From Chryseosolibacter sp039917935 (GTDB lineage: Bacteria; Bacteroidota; Bacteroidia; Cytophagales; Cyclobacteriaceae), in NCBI GenBank assembly GCA_039917935.1, contig JBDSIM010000112.1, positions 1-22,237 of the forward strand: a DNA stretch of 22,237 nt, given 5' to 3'. Position numbers and translations under genes: made by a program. The notes under the pieces are model-generated. The model worked only from the letters and a program-made list of their open reading frames with translations. It had not been told where the DNA came from and did no database searches. Every line of letters starts with the position of its first letter. The stretch's first letter is position 1. This document shows, piece after piece, positions 1-7,233 of the stretch.

Positions 1-1215
1 TGGCCCACTAAACTTCTCACCTTCTTTACCCGTAATCTTTGCTACAGAACCTTTCTCTGCCAGATTTCCGTAAAGGATCTGTAAGTGACCTGTTGCTTTG
101 ATTGGTCTTTCAAAGGGGACAATAATATCTTGTTTAGTAAAATCAAGCGAGGGTATGTTGATTAAATTTTCACGGATTGTTTTTCCTGTTACCGTCATAC
201 ATTCGCCATCAATAAATCCTTTCTCCAATAGATATTTCATAACGGCAGGCACACCACCTATTTTATGAAGATCTTCCATTAAATATTTTCCGCTGGGCTT
301 CAGGTCTGCTATCAATGGAGTTTTATCAGAGATGCGTTGAAAATCTTCTTGCGTGATATTAACCGAAGCCGATCTGGCCATGGCAATCAGATGTAACACC
401 GCATTCGTCGAGCCACCCAACGCCATGACTACTGTAATCGCGTTTTCAAACGCCTTCAGAGTCATGATATCCAGCGGTTTGATATCGTGTTTCAATAAGT
501 GGTGAATGGCTTTCCCTGCCGCGCGACACTCTTCGGATTTTTCCTTTCTTAAAGCCGGGTTTGATGAAGAATAGGGCAGGGCCATTCCCATCGCCTCTAT
601 TGCGGATGCCATGGTGTTGGCTGTGTACATTCCCCCGCACGCGCCTGCACCAGGGCATGCATTCTGAACAATACCCTTAAAATCCTCCGGTGTAATTTTG
701 CCGGCCATTTTTTCTCCCAGCGCTTCGAAGGCGGAGATGATGTTAAGTTCCTTTCCTTTCCAATGACCACCTGCAATGGTTCCACCGTAGACCATAATGG
801 AAGGGCGGTTTAATCTTGCCATTGCGATCAGTGCGCCCGGCATATTTTTATCACAGCCGACTACCGCGAGCAGTCCATCATAGTATTGGGCACCGCAAAC
901 TGTCTCAATAGAATCAGCAATAATTTCACGGCTCACCAATGAGTAACGCATTCCCTCTGTTCCATTGCTCATGCCGTCACTGACTCCGATCGTATGAAAG
1001 ATTAATCCAACTAGCTCCTGATCCCACACCGCAGTTTTCACTTCTTCTGCCAGTTTATTCAGGTGCATGTTACAGGTATTTCCATCATAGCCCGTGCTGA
1101 CAATTCCTACCTGGGCTTTATCTAAATCAGTCTCGGTTAATCCAATGCCATAAAACATTGCCTGTGCGGCAGGTAATGTCGGGTCTTGCGTAAGGGTTCT
1201 GCTATACTTATTCAA
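1..1215 (-). CDS. ilvD: dihydroxy-acid dehydratase (3' end beyond left edge)
   Basis: Dehydrates 2,3-dihydroxy-isovalerate and -methylvalerate to the 2-oxoacids in the shared valine/isoleucine pathway; an Fe-S enzyme of the cytoplasm. The frame is open from 1215 to the left edge (405 codons of a family usually near 560), so roughly the last quarter is missing. Family hallmarks are visible: NKYSRTLTQDPTLPAAQAMFYG at the N-terminus, the cluster-region cysteines in GNTCNMHLN, VGCDKNMPGALIAM and CPGAGACGGMYTANTMAS, and ALGGSTNAVLHL. It lies 36 bp downstream of ilvE on the same strand, so the two are probably cotranscribed. No ATG or GTG precedes the conserved N-terminus. I chose TTG at 1215 (LNKYSRT), because the upstream in-frame stop comes nine codons earlier and the next ATG (1158) would cut off conserved residues. 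Family certain; start uncertain. Confidence 0.96.
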   Translation of the reverse strand, partial: MNKYSRTLTQDPTLPAAQAMFYGIGLTETDLDKAQVGIVSTGYDGNTCNMHLNKLAEEVKTAVWDQELVGLIFHTIGVSDGMSNGTEGMRYSLVSREIIADSIETVCGAQYYDGLLAVVGCDKNMPGALIAMARLNRPSIMVYGGTIAGGHWKGKELNIISAFEALGEKMAGKITPEDFKGIVQNACPGAGACGGMYTANTMASAIEAMGMALPYSSSNPALRKEKSEECRAAGKAIHHLLKHDIKPLDIMTLKAFENAITVVMALGGSTNAVLHLIAMARSASVNITQEDFQRISDKTPLIADLKPSGKYLMEDLHKIGGVPAVMKYLLEKGFIDGECMTVTGKTIRENLINIPSLDFTKQDIIVPFERPIKATGHLQILYGNLAEKGSVAKITGKEGEKFSGP

Positions 1216-1251
1216 TCTCTCAGAATTATCTATGTGAAAATATCAATTAAC

Positions 1252-2139
1252 TTAAATGATAACATAACTAAAAGACCGTTCAAGAACCTGGCACCGGTAA
1301 GCTTCCTGAACGATTGCGCCGAGGCTTTCTTTCCATTCTTTTTTAAATGTATTGGCGTCGATCGATTCTATTCCGGCTATGTCAACTGCGGTTCCGCAGA
1401 GGAAAGCGCTGTCGGCAGATTCAAGTTCATGGGGATTGATTTGTCTTTCGACCACCGGTATATCTAACTCCCGACAAATATTCAATACTACCTGGCGGGT
1501 AATTCCAGGAAAAATGTGACCGAATGGTGCGGTGTATAGCACGCCATCTTTTTCCAGGAAAAAATTTCCAGCGGGGGCGGCAGCAACATTTCCGTGGAGA
1601 TCAAGCATCAGTGCATCGTCATAACCCCTGCTTTTTGCTTCACTGGTAGCCAAAATGTTATTTACATAATACCCTGTAATTTTAGCATCCACTTTCATGG
1701 AGGCCGGGTCAGGCCTTCGATGTGAGGAGACACAAATTTTTAACAATTTTCCACCATGATACTTGGCCCATTTCCAGGCGCCAATCATCAGGTAGACATC
1801 CGGAGTTTTGGTAAGCCTCATGTTTGGACCACAAAAGACAAGGGGCCGCAGATACGCATCCGTAAGATTGTTTTTCTCCAGTAACTGATAGGCTACCTGG
1901 GTGAGTTCTTCTGCATTATACTCAAGGTTGATGCTCATTTGAGAGCAGCTGTTTTTCAAACGTTCAAAATGTTCGTATGCTTTAAAAACTTTTACCCCGT
2001 TCAAAGTTTGGTATGACCGGATTCCCTCGTATGCCCCAAAGCCATAATGCAATGTCTGGCTATAAGGATCGATATGCGCATCAACGGCCTTGATGAACTT
2101 ACCATTTAAGAAGAGGACCGTGTCCTTTGTGTAATACAT
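1252..2139 (-). CDS. ilvE: branched-chain amino acid aminotransferase
   Basis: PLP fold-type IV transaminase that makes Leu, Ile and Val from their 2-oxoacids. It is 295 aa from the ATG at 2139. A longer frame starts at a TTG (2178), but that lies next to the terminator's U-run and is unlikely. Family features: a LNGKF...HYGFGAYEGIRSY N-terminus, the Schiff-base lysine in AKITGYYVNN (about K153), EAKSRGYDDALMLD, FPGITRQVV and LCGTAVDI. The motif that usually reads EGPGAN, whose Glu contacts the PLP ring nitrogen, reads AAPAGN here (about residue 187), so the Glu is an Ala. The frame is intact around this site, so it is not a frameshift. It is the first enzyme gene after the leader/attenuator and is followed by ilvD. 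The operon context supports a biosynthetic role; the Glu-to-Ala change leaves catalytic quality open. Confidence 0.95.
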   Translation of the reverse strand: MYYTKDTVLFLNGKFIKAVDAHIDPYSQTLHYGFGAYEGIRSYQTLNGVKVFKAYEHFERLKNSCSQMSINLEYNAEELTQVAYQLLEKNNLTDAYLRPLVFCGPNMRLTKTPDVYLMIGAWKWAKYHGGKLLKICVSSHRRPDPASMKVDAKITGYYVNNILATSEAKSRGYDDALMLDLHGNVAAAPAGNFFLEKDGVLYTAPFGHIFPGITRQVVLNICRELDIPVVERQINPHELESADSAFLCGTAVDIAGIESIDANTFKKEWKESLGAIVQEAYRCQVLERSFSYVII

Positions 2140-2170
2140 ATTTACAACTGTTAGTTTGTTATAAGCTCTA

Positions 2171-2204
2171 TAAAACAAAACCGCCCCAGATTTCTCAGGG
2201 GCGG
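2171..2204 (-). terminator. intrinsic terminator between ilv leader peptide and ilvE (attenuator)
   Basis: On the minus strand a 7-bp GC-only stem (CCGCCCC / GGGGCGG, plus-strand arms 2181-2187 and 2198-2204) is followed at once by TTTTGTTTTA. Two more G-C/A-U pairs are possible inside the loop. It lies upstream of ilvE, 32 bp before the chosen start, and after the leader peptide stop, where a terminator makes sense only as a conditional attenuator. Confidence 0.88.
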
Positions 2205-2280
2205 TCGGGTTATATTTTTAAAATATTATACCACGGGCGCTCCTGAGGGTTTTATGATGACGTTAATGAGGTTCAGTAGC
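2194..2280 (-). promoter_or_regulatory. competing pairings of the ilv attenuator (antiterminator and 1:2 stem)
   Basis: Read as minus-strand RNA, CUCAGGAGCG (plus 2238-2247, leader codons for PSGA) can pair with CGCCCCUGAG (plus 2194-2203), which contains most of the 5' arm of the terminator: 9 of 10 positions, one A-C mismatch. This would block the terminator. The same segment can instead pair with GCUACUGA (plus 2273-2280), which overlaps the Leu-Leu control codons: UCAGGAGC, 7 of 8 positions. That gives the classical 1:2, 2:3, 3:4 layout. A ribosome stalled on Val/Leu/Ile codons would cover segment 1, leaving 2 free to pair with 3, so transcription continues. A ribosome reaching the stop codon would cover segment 2, and the terminator forms. 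The pairings were found by eye, without an energy calculation. Confidence 0.75.
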
Positions 2281-2348
2281 ATGGAAACGAGATTTCTCAC
2301 GTTTGCAGTGCAGATGAATTGACTTGCCATATCCTGAAACTGTACCAT
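2226..2348 (-). CDS. ilv operon leader peptide (40 aa)
   Basis: A short frame from ATG 2348 to TAA 2226-2228 upstream of ilvE. Residues 17-32 read VRNLVSMLLNLINVII, in which 10 of 16 are Val, Leu or Ile; two more Val codons precede the stop. Overall 14 of 40 residues are branched-chain. The end of the frame overlaps the antiterminator segment, and the stop is 22 bp before the terminator stem. The role is regulatory: translation senses charged Leu/Ile/Val tRNA and controls transcription into ilvE-ilvD. I found no convincing promoter by eye in 2349-2460. It is not a membrane protein by context, although the Leu-rich stretch alone could suggest a helix. Confidence 0.82.
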   Translation of the reverse strand: MVQFQDMASQFICTANVRNLVSMLLNLINVIIKPSGAPVV

Positions 2349-2514
2349 TTTGTTTTGTTACACCACAATTTTCACGAATAATCATTTAGTATTCAAGTGA
2401 ATGACAGAAAAAATTTTTGATTTTATAGTTAACGAATGTTAGGTAAGATGAGAAAGTTCAATAGAACTTGGGCCCATGGACGATGGTGGAGGATGCCTTA
2501 TTTAGAAAAGATAC

Positions 2515-4989
2515 CTACTCTTCCTTCAGAATATTCGCCGGATTCTGAAGTGCAGCGCGAATGGAATGATAACTTGTGATGACCACCGCGATTAGCAACG
2601 TGCCAGCTCCTGTTAATGCAAAAGTCAACAGGGAAGGCGCTATGCGATAAGCAAAATCTTTAAGCCATTCATGCATCAGGTAATATGAAACCGGTGCGCC
2701 AATCACGAAGGCAATAAAGATCAGCCTCGTATAACCTTTTGAGATCAGCACCAGAATTTGCCAGACCGTTGCGCCCGAAACTTTGCGTATCCCGATCTCT
2801 TTCGTCCTTTGTTCAAGTGCATAAATGATCATCCCTAATAATCCAAGACTGGCGATCAAAATTGCGAGACCTGCCATTACTGAAAGTACACTTGCAAATT
2901 GATTTTGTATCTTAAAGGTCTCGGCAAATGTTTGATCTACGAAAGCATATTGAAAAGGAGCATCGCCGGCATGTTTTTTCCACATTGTGTTCAATGATAA
3001 TAGCGTATTTTGCCATGCTTCTGTGTTTTGTGCTTCTATACGCAAAGCTAAAAATTGTTTTTGTCCGGTATTGAGAACAGTATTCTGAATATTAAAAATA
3101 GCCATCGGCTCGATGGGATTTTCGAGCGACCAGTAATGAAAATCTGCCACCACACCGATGACTTCCCAGCTTAGACCTCCGTCAGGTGATTGAATTTTTT
3201 TCCCAATAACTGATTCATCGACTTTCCATCCGATCTTCTTGATTGCCATTTCATTCAATATTACCCTGTTTGCATCGGAAGGATTGTTCTTTGAAAAGTT
3301 TCCACCGACTAACAATCTGATATCGAGCGTGGACAAATAATGTTCATCACTTGAGGTATAGTTGAGCGGAAATGAAATTCCGTTCAAACCCTCCGCGCTG
3401 AAGGTGTCGCCTCCCCAGACCTTCGGAGGCAAGGATGTACACCAGGAGACATCCATCACACCACGAACATCTCTGACAGCATCCGCAAGAGTTTGTCTGT
3501 TCTTTAAACCTTCTATATGCTCCAGCACCAGTAGGTTTTCTTTATCAAACCCCAAAGATTTTTCGGATACGAATTTTAGTTGCTCAAAGACAATTCCTGT
3601 ACAGATGATCAGTACAATAGACATTGTAAACTGAAAGACCACCAGACCATTGCGGAATGATTTCCCTTCTCTCCCAACCCTGATCTTTCCCTTGAGCGCC
3701 TCCACGGGATGGAACCCGTTTAGGAACAACGCTGGGTATATGCTTGAAAACAACGCCATCACTAAAACCAAAATGAGCAACGAGGCCAGCAGTGATGGGT
3801 CACCGAACATATGCAATTCCAGCGATTTACCAGTCATCAGGTTAAACGCAGGCAACAAAATCTGCGTAATAGATAGGGCAGCGCCGAGGGCAATTGTACA
3901 AAGTATGAGTGCCTCCAGAAAGTAGCCGAAGCTCAATTCCCTCTTTCCGAGACCGAGTATTTTTCTTACGCTGGCATCTTTTACCCTTCGTGTGAATTGT
4001 GCTGTAGACAAGTTCATAAAGTTGATACACGATAAGAGTATGATAAATGCTGCGGCACTGATGAGGGAATAAATAATTTTGATATTACCTGGTTCATTCA
4101 ATCTGTTCAGAACCGTCTCCTCAGGCAAATGAATACTGGTCATTGGTTGAAGGAACAATTCCCATTTCTTTCCTGATTTTATGTATTCGTCAAAGGAAGT
4201 GTTCATTACACGTTGAAGGGTTTGTTCGGCATGCTTGCGTGGAATAGTCTGAAGTTTTGCTCGTACATGATCAACGTTCGCTTGTTTGTTTAATAACAAA
4301 TACGTTTCAAGTTGTGTCCAGGCCCAACTCCAGTTTAACTTTTCAATTGGGAAGGTTTTCATTGACAATAAGACATCAAATTCAATATAACTGTTATCGG
4401 GCGTCTCTTTTACAACCCCGGTAACTTCATAAGTCGTATGATCATTTCCATTCAACGCACCAAGCGTAACGAGTTTTCCTATCGGGTTGTCTTCTCCAAA
4501 ATATTTTTTAGCCGTCGATTCAGTCATGATAAGCGTATTGGCTAACCGCAACGCTGAGGCTGGATCTCCTTTTAAGAATGGAAAGTTGAACATGCTAAAA
4601 AAGTTCGTGTCTGCTGCCAGGATGCGGTCCTCTTCAAAAGCAATCACTTCCTGATCTGGCGTTACGTATGAAATAATGAAGTTCCCGGGTGTATGGATGC
4701 TTGTTATCAAGTCAACTTCACTCACTTCTTCTTTTACAGAATAGGCAACGCCCGGGCCGGTGGACGCGAATTGATGGTCACTATTTTCACCGTAAATAAA
4801 AGTTTGATTGATGCGATAGATGCGCTCCGAATGCTTGTGAAACCTGTCGAAGCTGAATTCGTGGTGCACATACAGGTATATCAGCAGGGTACTGGCCATG
4901 CTGACCGTCAGTCCCAGGAGATTGATGAACGAAAAGAGTTTCTGACGCTGAAGGTTTCTGAAGAAATGAAGCAGATAATGACGGATCAT
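2515..4989 (-). CDS. ABC transporter permease, MacB/FtsX type (orphan)
   Basis: An 824-residue inner-membrane permease of the two-FtsX-domain class very common in Bacteroidota. Order: TM helix at about 19-45, a MacB-type periplasmic domain (about 50-290), a first block of TM helices (about 301-330, 355-382, 395-425), another helix at about 443-467 opening the second half, a second periplasmic domain, and a last FtsX block from about 690 with EQRTKEIGIRKVSGAT, the conserved cytoplasmic segment after a TM helix. The C-terminus is NPANILKEE, typical of the family. Such proteins partner a separate MacB-like ATPase and either export substrates or act as mechanotransmission complexes. No ATPase gene is adjacent, so the partner is encoded elsewhere. 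The ATG at 4989 gives MIRHYLLHFFRNL, the usual N-terminus. Substrate unknown. Confidence 0.93.
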   Translation of the reverse strand: MIRHYLLHFFRNLQRQKLFSFINLLGLTVSMASTLLIYLYVHHEFSFDRFHKHSERIYRINQTFIYGENSDHQFASTGPGVAYSVKEEVSEVDLITSIHTPGNFIISYVTPDQEVIAFEEDRILAADTNFFSMFNFPFLKGDPASALRLANTLIMTESTAKKYFGEDNPIGKLVTLGALNGNDHTTYEVTGVVKETPDNSYIEFDVLLSMKTFPIEKLNWSWAWTQLETYLLLNKQANVDHVRAKLQTIPRKHAEQTLQRVMNTSFDEYIKSGKKWELFLQPMTSIHLPEETVLNRLNEPGNIKIIYSLISAAAFIILLSCINFMNLSTAQFTRRVKDASVRKILGLGKRELSFGYFLEALILCTIALGAALSITQILLPAFNLMTGKSLELHMFGDPSLLASLLILVLVMALFSSIYPALFLNGFHPVEALKGKIRVGREGKSFRNGLVVFQFTMSIVLIICTGIVFEQLKFVSEKSLGFDKENLLVLEHIEGLKNRQTLADAVRDVRGVMDVSWCTSLPPKVWGGDTFSAEGLNGISFPLNYTSSDEHYLSTLDIRLLVGGNFSKNNPSDANRVILNEMAIKKIGWKVDESVIGKKIQSPDGGLSWEVIGVVADFHYWSLENPIEPMAIFNIQNTVLNTGQKQFLALRIEAQNTEAWQNTLLSLNTMWKKHAGDAPFQYAFVDQTFAETFKIQNQFASVLSVMAGLAILIASLGLLGMIIYALEQRTKEIGIRKVSGATVWQILVLISKGYTRLIFIAFVIGAPVSYYLMHEWLKDFAYRIAPSLLTFALTGAGTLLIAVVITSYHSIRAALQNPANILKEE

Positions 4990-5583
4990 AGATAATAGTT
5001 GTTGTGGTATTCACAAACACCGTACCTGTAAAAAGGTGTCGTTTAAGGTTTTTAAAGACCATTGCGGCAAATTTCGTTGTTCGGTAATGAAGGGTGATGT
5101 CCGATTATGGGCGTTTTCCCTCGTTCCTCGGGGTTGTTCAGGGCTTGCTTCGCTCCGGTGCTCCGCACTGCCTCCTGGCTTGTCCGACGAAGCCAAGCCA
5201 GTTTGCGCGCTGAAGCGCAGTCTGGCGTCGGTACCCTTCCCAAGCCTGACGCTTGGGCGACGGATTGGAGTAGAGGTAAATTTCAAATATATTAATGGGA
5301 TATAAGACGGGGTTATTTAATACGTTACCTGTCCATTAAAAGAGGACATTGAATGAAAAGACCCCCACTTTACATCGAAACAAAAATCAAATGCGACCTT
5401 AACACTTTGTGCACATATAAAAGAGGACAATGGTGCGCTTTCACTTTATCTGACAAAAAGAGTAAAATAGCAGAAAATAGATACAATAAAATCTGAGCGC
5501 TTTCTCCAGCAAGCTTTTTAGAAATCAGAATCAAAGTAGGGAAGAATTTATGCTGCCTTGAACTTAATGCGCTATAAAAAAAC
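4990..5583. other. 594-bp divergent intergenic region
   Basis: It separates the minus-strand permease from the plus-strand DoxX-like gene. It holds a GC-rich hairpin segment (5105-5270, listed separately) and then AT-rich sequence. The AT-rich part carries TAAAAGAGGACA twice (5337-5348 and 5418-5429); the first copy also forms the inverted repeat TGTCC-N9-GGACA (5330-5348). Reading frames across the GC-rich part on both strands have no family resemblance and reflect composition only. I could not identify promoter elements. Confidence 0.7.
5105..5270. repeat. GC-rich hairpin-forming segment, probable dispersed repeat
   Basis: Base composition jumps sharply against AT-rich surroundings. Inverted repeats follow one another: CTGGCTTG / CAAGCCAG (8-bp arms, about 5176-5202), TGCGC / GCGCA (about 5204-5219), and CCCAAGC / GCTTGGG with a 5-nt loop (5239-5257), itself bracketed by CGTCG / CGACG (5226-5230, 5258-5262). 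The 5' end reads GGGCGTTTTCCC. The GCTTGTCCGACGAAGCC core resembles hairpin repeats I recall from Bacteroidota intergenic regions. There is only one copy in this window, so repeat status is inferred. Confidence 0.55.
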
Positions 5584-6051
5584 ATGTTGCTTTTAATTGT
5601 TCTTATCGCCTCCTTTTTTTTGTCAATTGTCACCTTAAAAATTATTAAAAAGGACTGGCAATTTCCATTGGCGGGAAGAATTGCCATGAGCGTGACGCTA
5701 TTGCTGACAGGTGTCGGTCATTTTATTTTTCCTGAAGGAATGGTGCTGATGCTGCCGGATTTTATCCCATTTAAAATGGCGATAATCTATGTTACAGGAG
5801 TCATTGAGATGGCAGCATCGATCGGCCTTCTTATCCCAAGACTCCAGAAACTAACCGCCTGGCTCCTAATTATTTTCCTGATCAGCATTTTTCCGGCAAA
5901 CATTTATGCTGTTATTCATCATGTCAATTTACAAACGGCCACCTATGACGGCAGCGGATTAGACTACCTCTGGTTCAGGATACCTTTACAGCTGTTGTTG
6001 ATAGGATGGGTGTACTACTTTGGCGTCAGGAAAGCAAACACCGATCCTTAA
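5584..6051 (+). CDS. DoxX-like four-helix membrane protein
   Basis: A 155-residue integral membrane protein. Hydrophobic helices lie at about 1-20, 31-50, 61-85, 89-112 and 130-148. The segment RIAMSVTLLLTGVGHFIFPEGMVLMLPDFIPFK followed by GVIEMAASIGLLIPR is the DoxX/DoxD-like pattern, with a conserved GxxHF and a helix carrying E then GLL. Members are small inner-membrane proteins with poorly defined, often redox-linked roles; no cofactor motif is visible here. The start is the ATG at 5584, right after an A-rich run. The next gene on the same strand begins 73 bp later, and co-transcription is possible but unproven. Family confident, function not. Confidence 0.85.
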   Translation: MLLLIVLIASFFLSIVTLKIIKKDWQFPLAGRIAMSVTLLLTGVGHFIFPEGMVLMLPDFIPFKMAIIYVTGVIEMAASIGLLIPRLQKLTAWLLIIFLISIFPANIYAVIHHVNLQTATYDGSGLDYLWFRIPLQLLLIGWVYYFGVRKANTDP

Positions 6052-6124
6052 TCCATCATTACGGTAGTTCGTCTTTAACAAGTATTTGGCACAAGCTTTT
6101 TAAGATTTCTGGAAAAAGAAAACT

Positions 6125-6397
6125 ATGTCAGCATGCAATTTTAGTATCCCATTTTCAGGAGAGCCAAGCAGCATTTTAAGCCGGGCTCAGTCAGCTATTC
6201 AGGATCAGGGTGGTCAATTTAAAGGTGACGATATGTCGGGTGCGTTCCAGCTAAGCATAATGGGGAGCGAGATACGGGGCTCGTATATTATTTCGGGACA
6301 GGATCTGGACATCACCATAGACTCAAAGCCATTCCTTATACCGTGTGGTACAATTCAGAGCTACTTAACCAAGCATCTACAGACGGTTGGGGCGTAA
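6125..6397 (+). CDS. small conserved-looking protein of unknown function
   Basis: A 90-residue soluble protein without signal peptide or membrane segment. The sequence is well balanced and not low-complexity. The middle and C-terminal part (GAFQLSIMGSEIRGSYIISG, then DLDITIDSKPFLIPCGTIQSYL) alternates hydrophobic and polar residues, suggesting beta strands followed by a helix. This weakly resembles the short proteins annotated as putative polyhydroxyalkanoate-system proteins (a PFLIP-like turn followed by a helix), but I would not assign that function. It ends 2 bp before the stop of the convergent ABC permease, with no room for a separate terminator. Likely a real gene from its composition and frame. 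Confidence 0.65.
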   Translation: MSACNFSIPFSGEPSSILSRAQSAIQDQGGQFKGDDMSGAFQLSIMGSEIRGSYIISGQDLDITIDSKPFLIPCGTIQSYLTKHLQTVGA

Positions 6398-6399
6398 GA

Positions 6400-7203
6400 T
6401 TAAATATCGGAATGCTTTAACTTCAGATAACTGAAGTAGTTAAAGAGGAATGTCCAACCCAGGGCTATTGTTATTGATGCAAATGTGAGATAGTCGCGAA
6501 TTTCCTGGAAAGCATAACGTTTTAACGGGAAAGGTACCAGGTTTGAAATACTCTCCATCGGGAAAAATTGAATCAGCCAGGGTACGTATTCGTCCACATT
6601 TTCCCGGACAATAATTTCCAACATATTAGACAGCAACAGTAAAATAATGGTCAATCCCGAACGCTGAACCAGCACACCCAGCATGAGCGCATAAGACAGG
6701 AAAGCGAAAATTTCTAAAAAGTAAGCGATCAGAAATTCCATGTCCGCGAACACAAAATCCCAATTGATGACAGGCGTATAAATCAATCCTGTGGCAAAAC
6801 TGATGATCAGGATCATGATCACGCTGAGAAAACTCAACAAAAGATTCGTTAATATTTTCGTTGACAAAAACTGCCACCGGCTTAACCCGTCGATTACGTT
6901 TTGTCTTACCGTCCGGTATTGATATTCGTTAGTGATTGAGATCACAGTCATGATCGCCAGCACAATTTTAAATAATCCGCTGAAATAAATCAGGTTCAGC
7001 CACACATCAGGGAAATGATACAACGGAATCCGGTTGATGTTCAGTTGGGAACCAAACTCTTCGAAGGTGCGTGCAACCCACTTTAAAAACTCCATCCCGC
7101 TGGCAGTGGAAAATGCCAGCGTAATAAAATATAATCCACAAACCACCCAGAAGGTACGATAGCTGGTAAGTTTTTTTAAATCTATTTTGAGAAGGTGTAG
7201 CAT
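6400..7203 (-). CDS. ABC-2 type transporter permease
   Basis: A 267-residue integral membrane protein with about six helices (near 17-35, 68-90, 107-133, 148-170, 178-195, 240-258). The segment NEYQYRTVRQNVIDGLSRWQFLSTK between helices 2 and 3 is the signature of the BcrB/ABC-2 group: a glutamate/tyrosine-rich cytoplasmic loop followed by a helix that starts a new membrane pair. It pairs with the ATPase encoded upstream at 7399-8289, giving a two-gene exporter. Substrate cannot be read from sequence. The ATG at 7203 opens MLHLLKIDLKKLTSYRTFW, a normal N-terminus. The 195-bp gap from the ATPase gene is long for one operon, so a separate or internal promoter is possible. Confidence 0.9.
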   Translation of the reverse strand: MLHLLKIDLKKLTSYRTFWVVCGLYFITLAFSTASGMEFLKWVARTFEEFGSQLNINRIPLYHFPDVWLNLIYFSGLFKIVLAIMTVISITNEYQYRTVRQNVIDGLSRWQFLSTKILTNLLLSFLSVIMILIISFATGLIYTPVINWDFVFADMEFLIAYFLEIFAFLSYALMLGVLVQRSGLTIILLLLSNMLEIIVRENVDEYVPWLIQFFPMESISNLVPFPLKRYAFQEIRDYLTFASITIALGWTFLFNYFSYLKLKHSDI

Positions 7204-7233
7204 GATTCAAAGAATGTTAGTCTAAAAATACAG

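Noticed and set aside
1186..1467. Plus-strand frame antisense to the end of ilvE
   Set aside because: Entirely covered by the clear minus-strand ilvE and ilvD coding frames, with no independent protein signature.
2171..2204. Ordinary terminator for the MacB-like permease gene
   Set aside because: It lies more than 300 bp beyond that gene's stop and is preceded by a Leu/Ile/Val-rich frame with matching antiterminator arms, so the ilv attenuator reading explains more. Read-through from the permease could still end here.
5011..5305. Several overlapping frames on both strands of 62-91 codons
   Set aside because: They coexist on both strands of the GC-rich hairpin segment, a composition effect. 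None shows a domain or plausible start.
6090..6106. Sigma-54-type promoter (TGGCAC) upstream of the small unknown gene
   Set aside because: The -12 element is absent: the bases at the right spacing are T-rich and lack the GC doublet.
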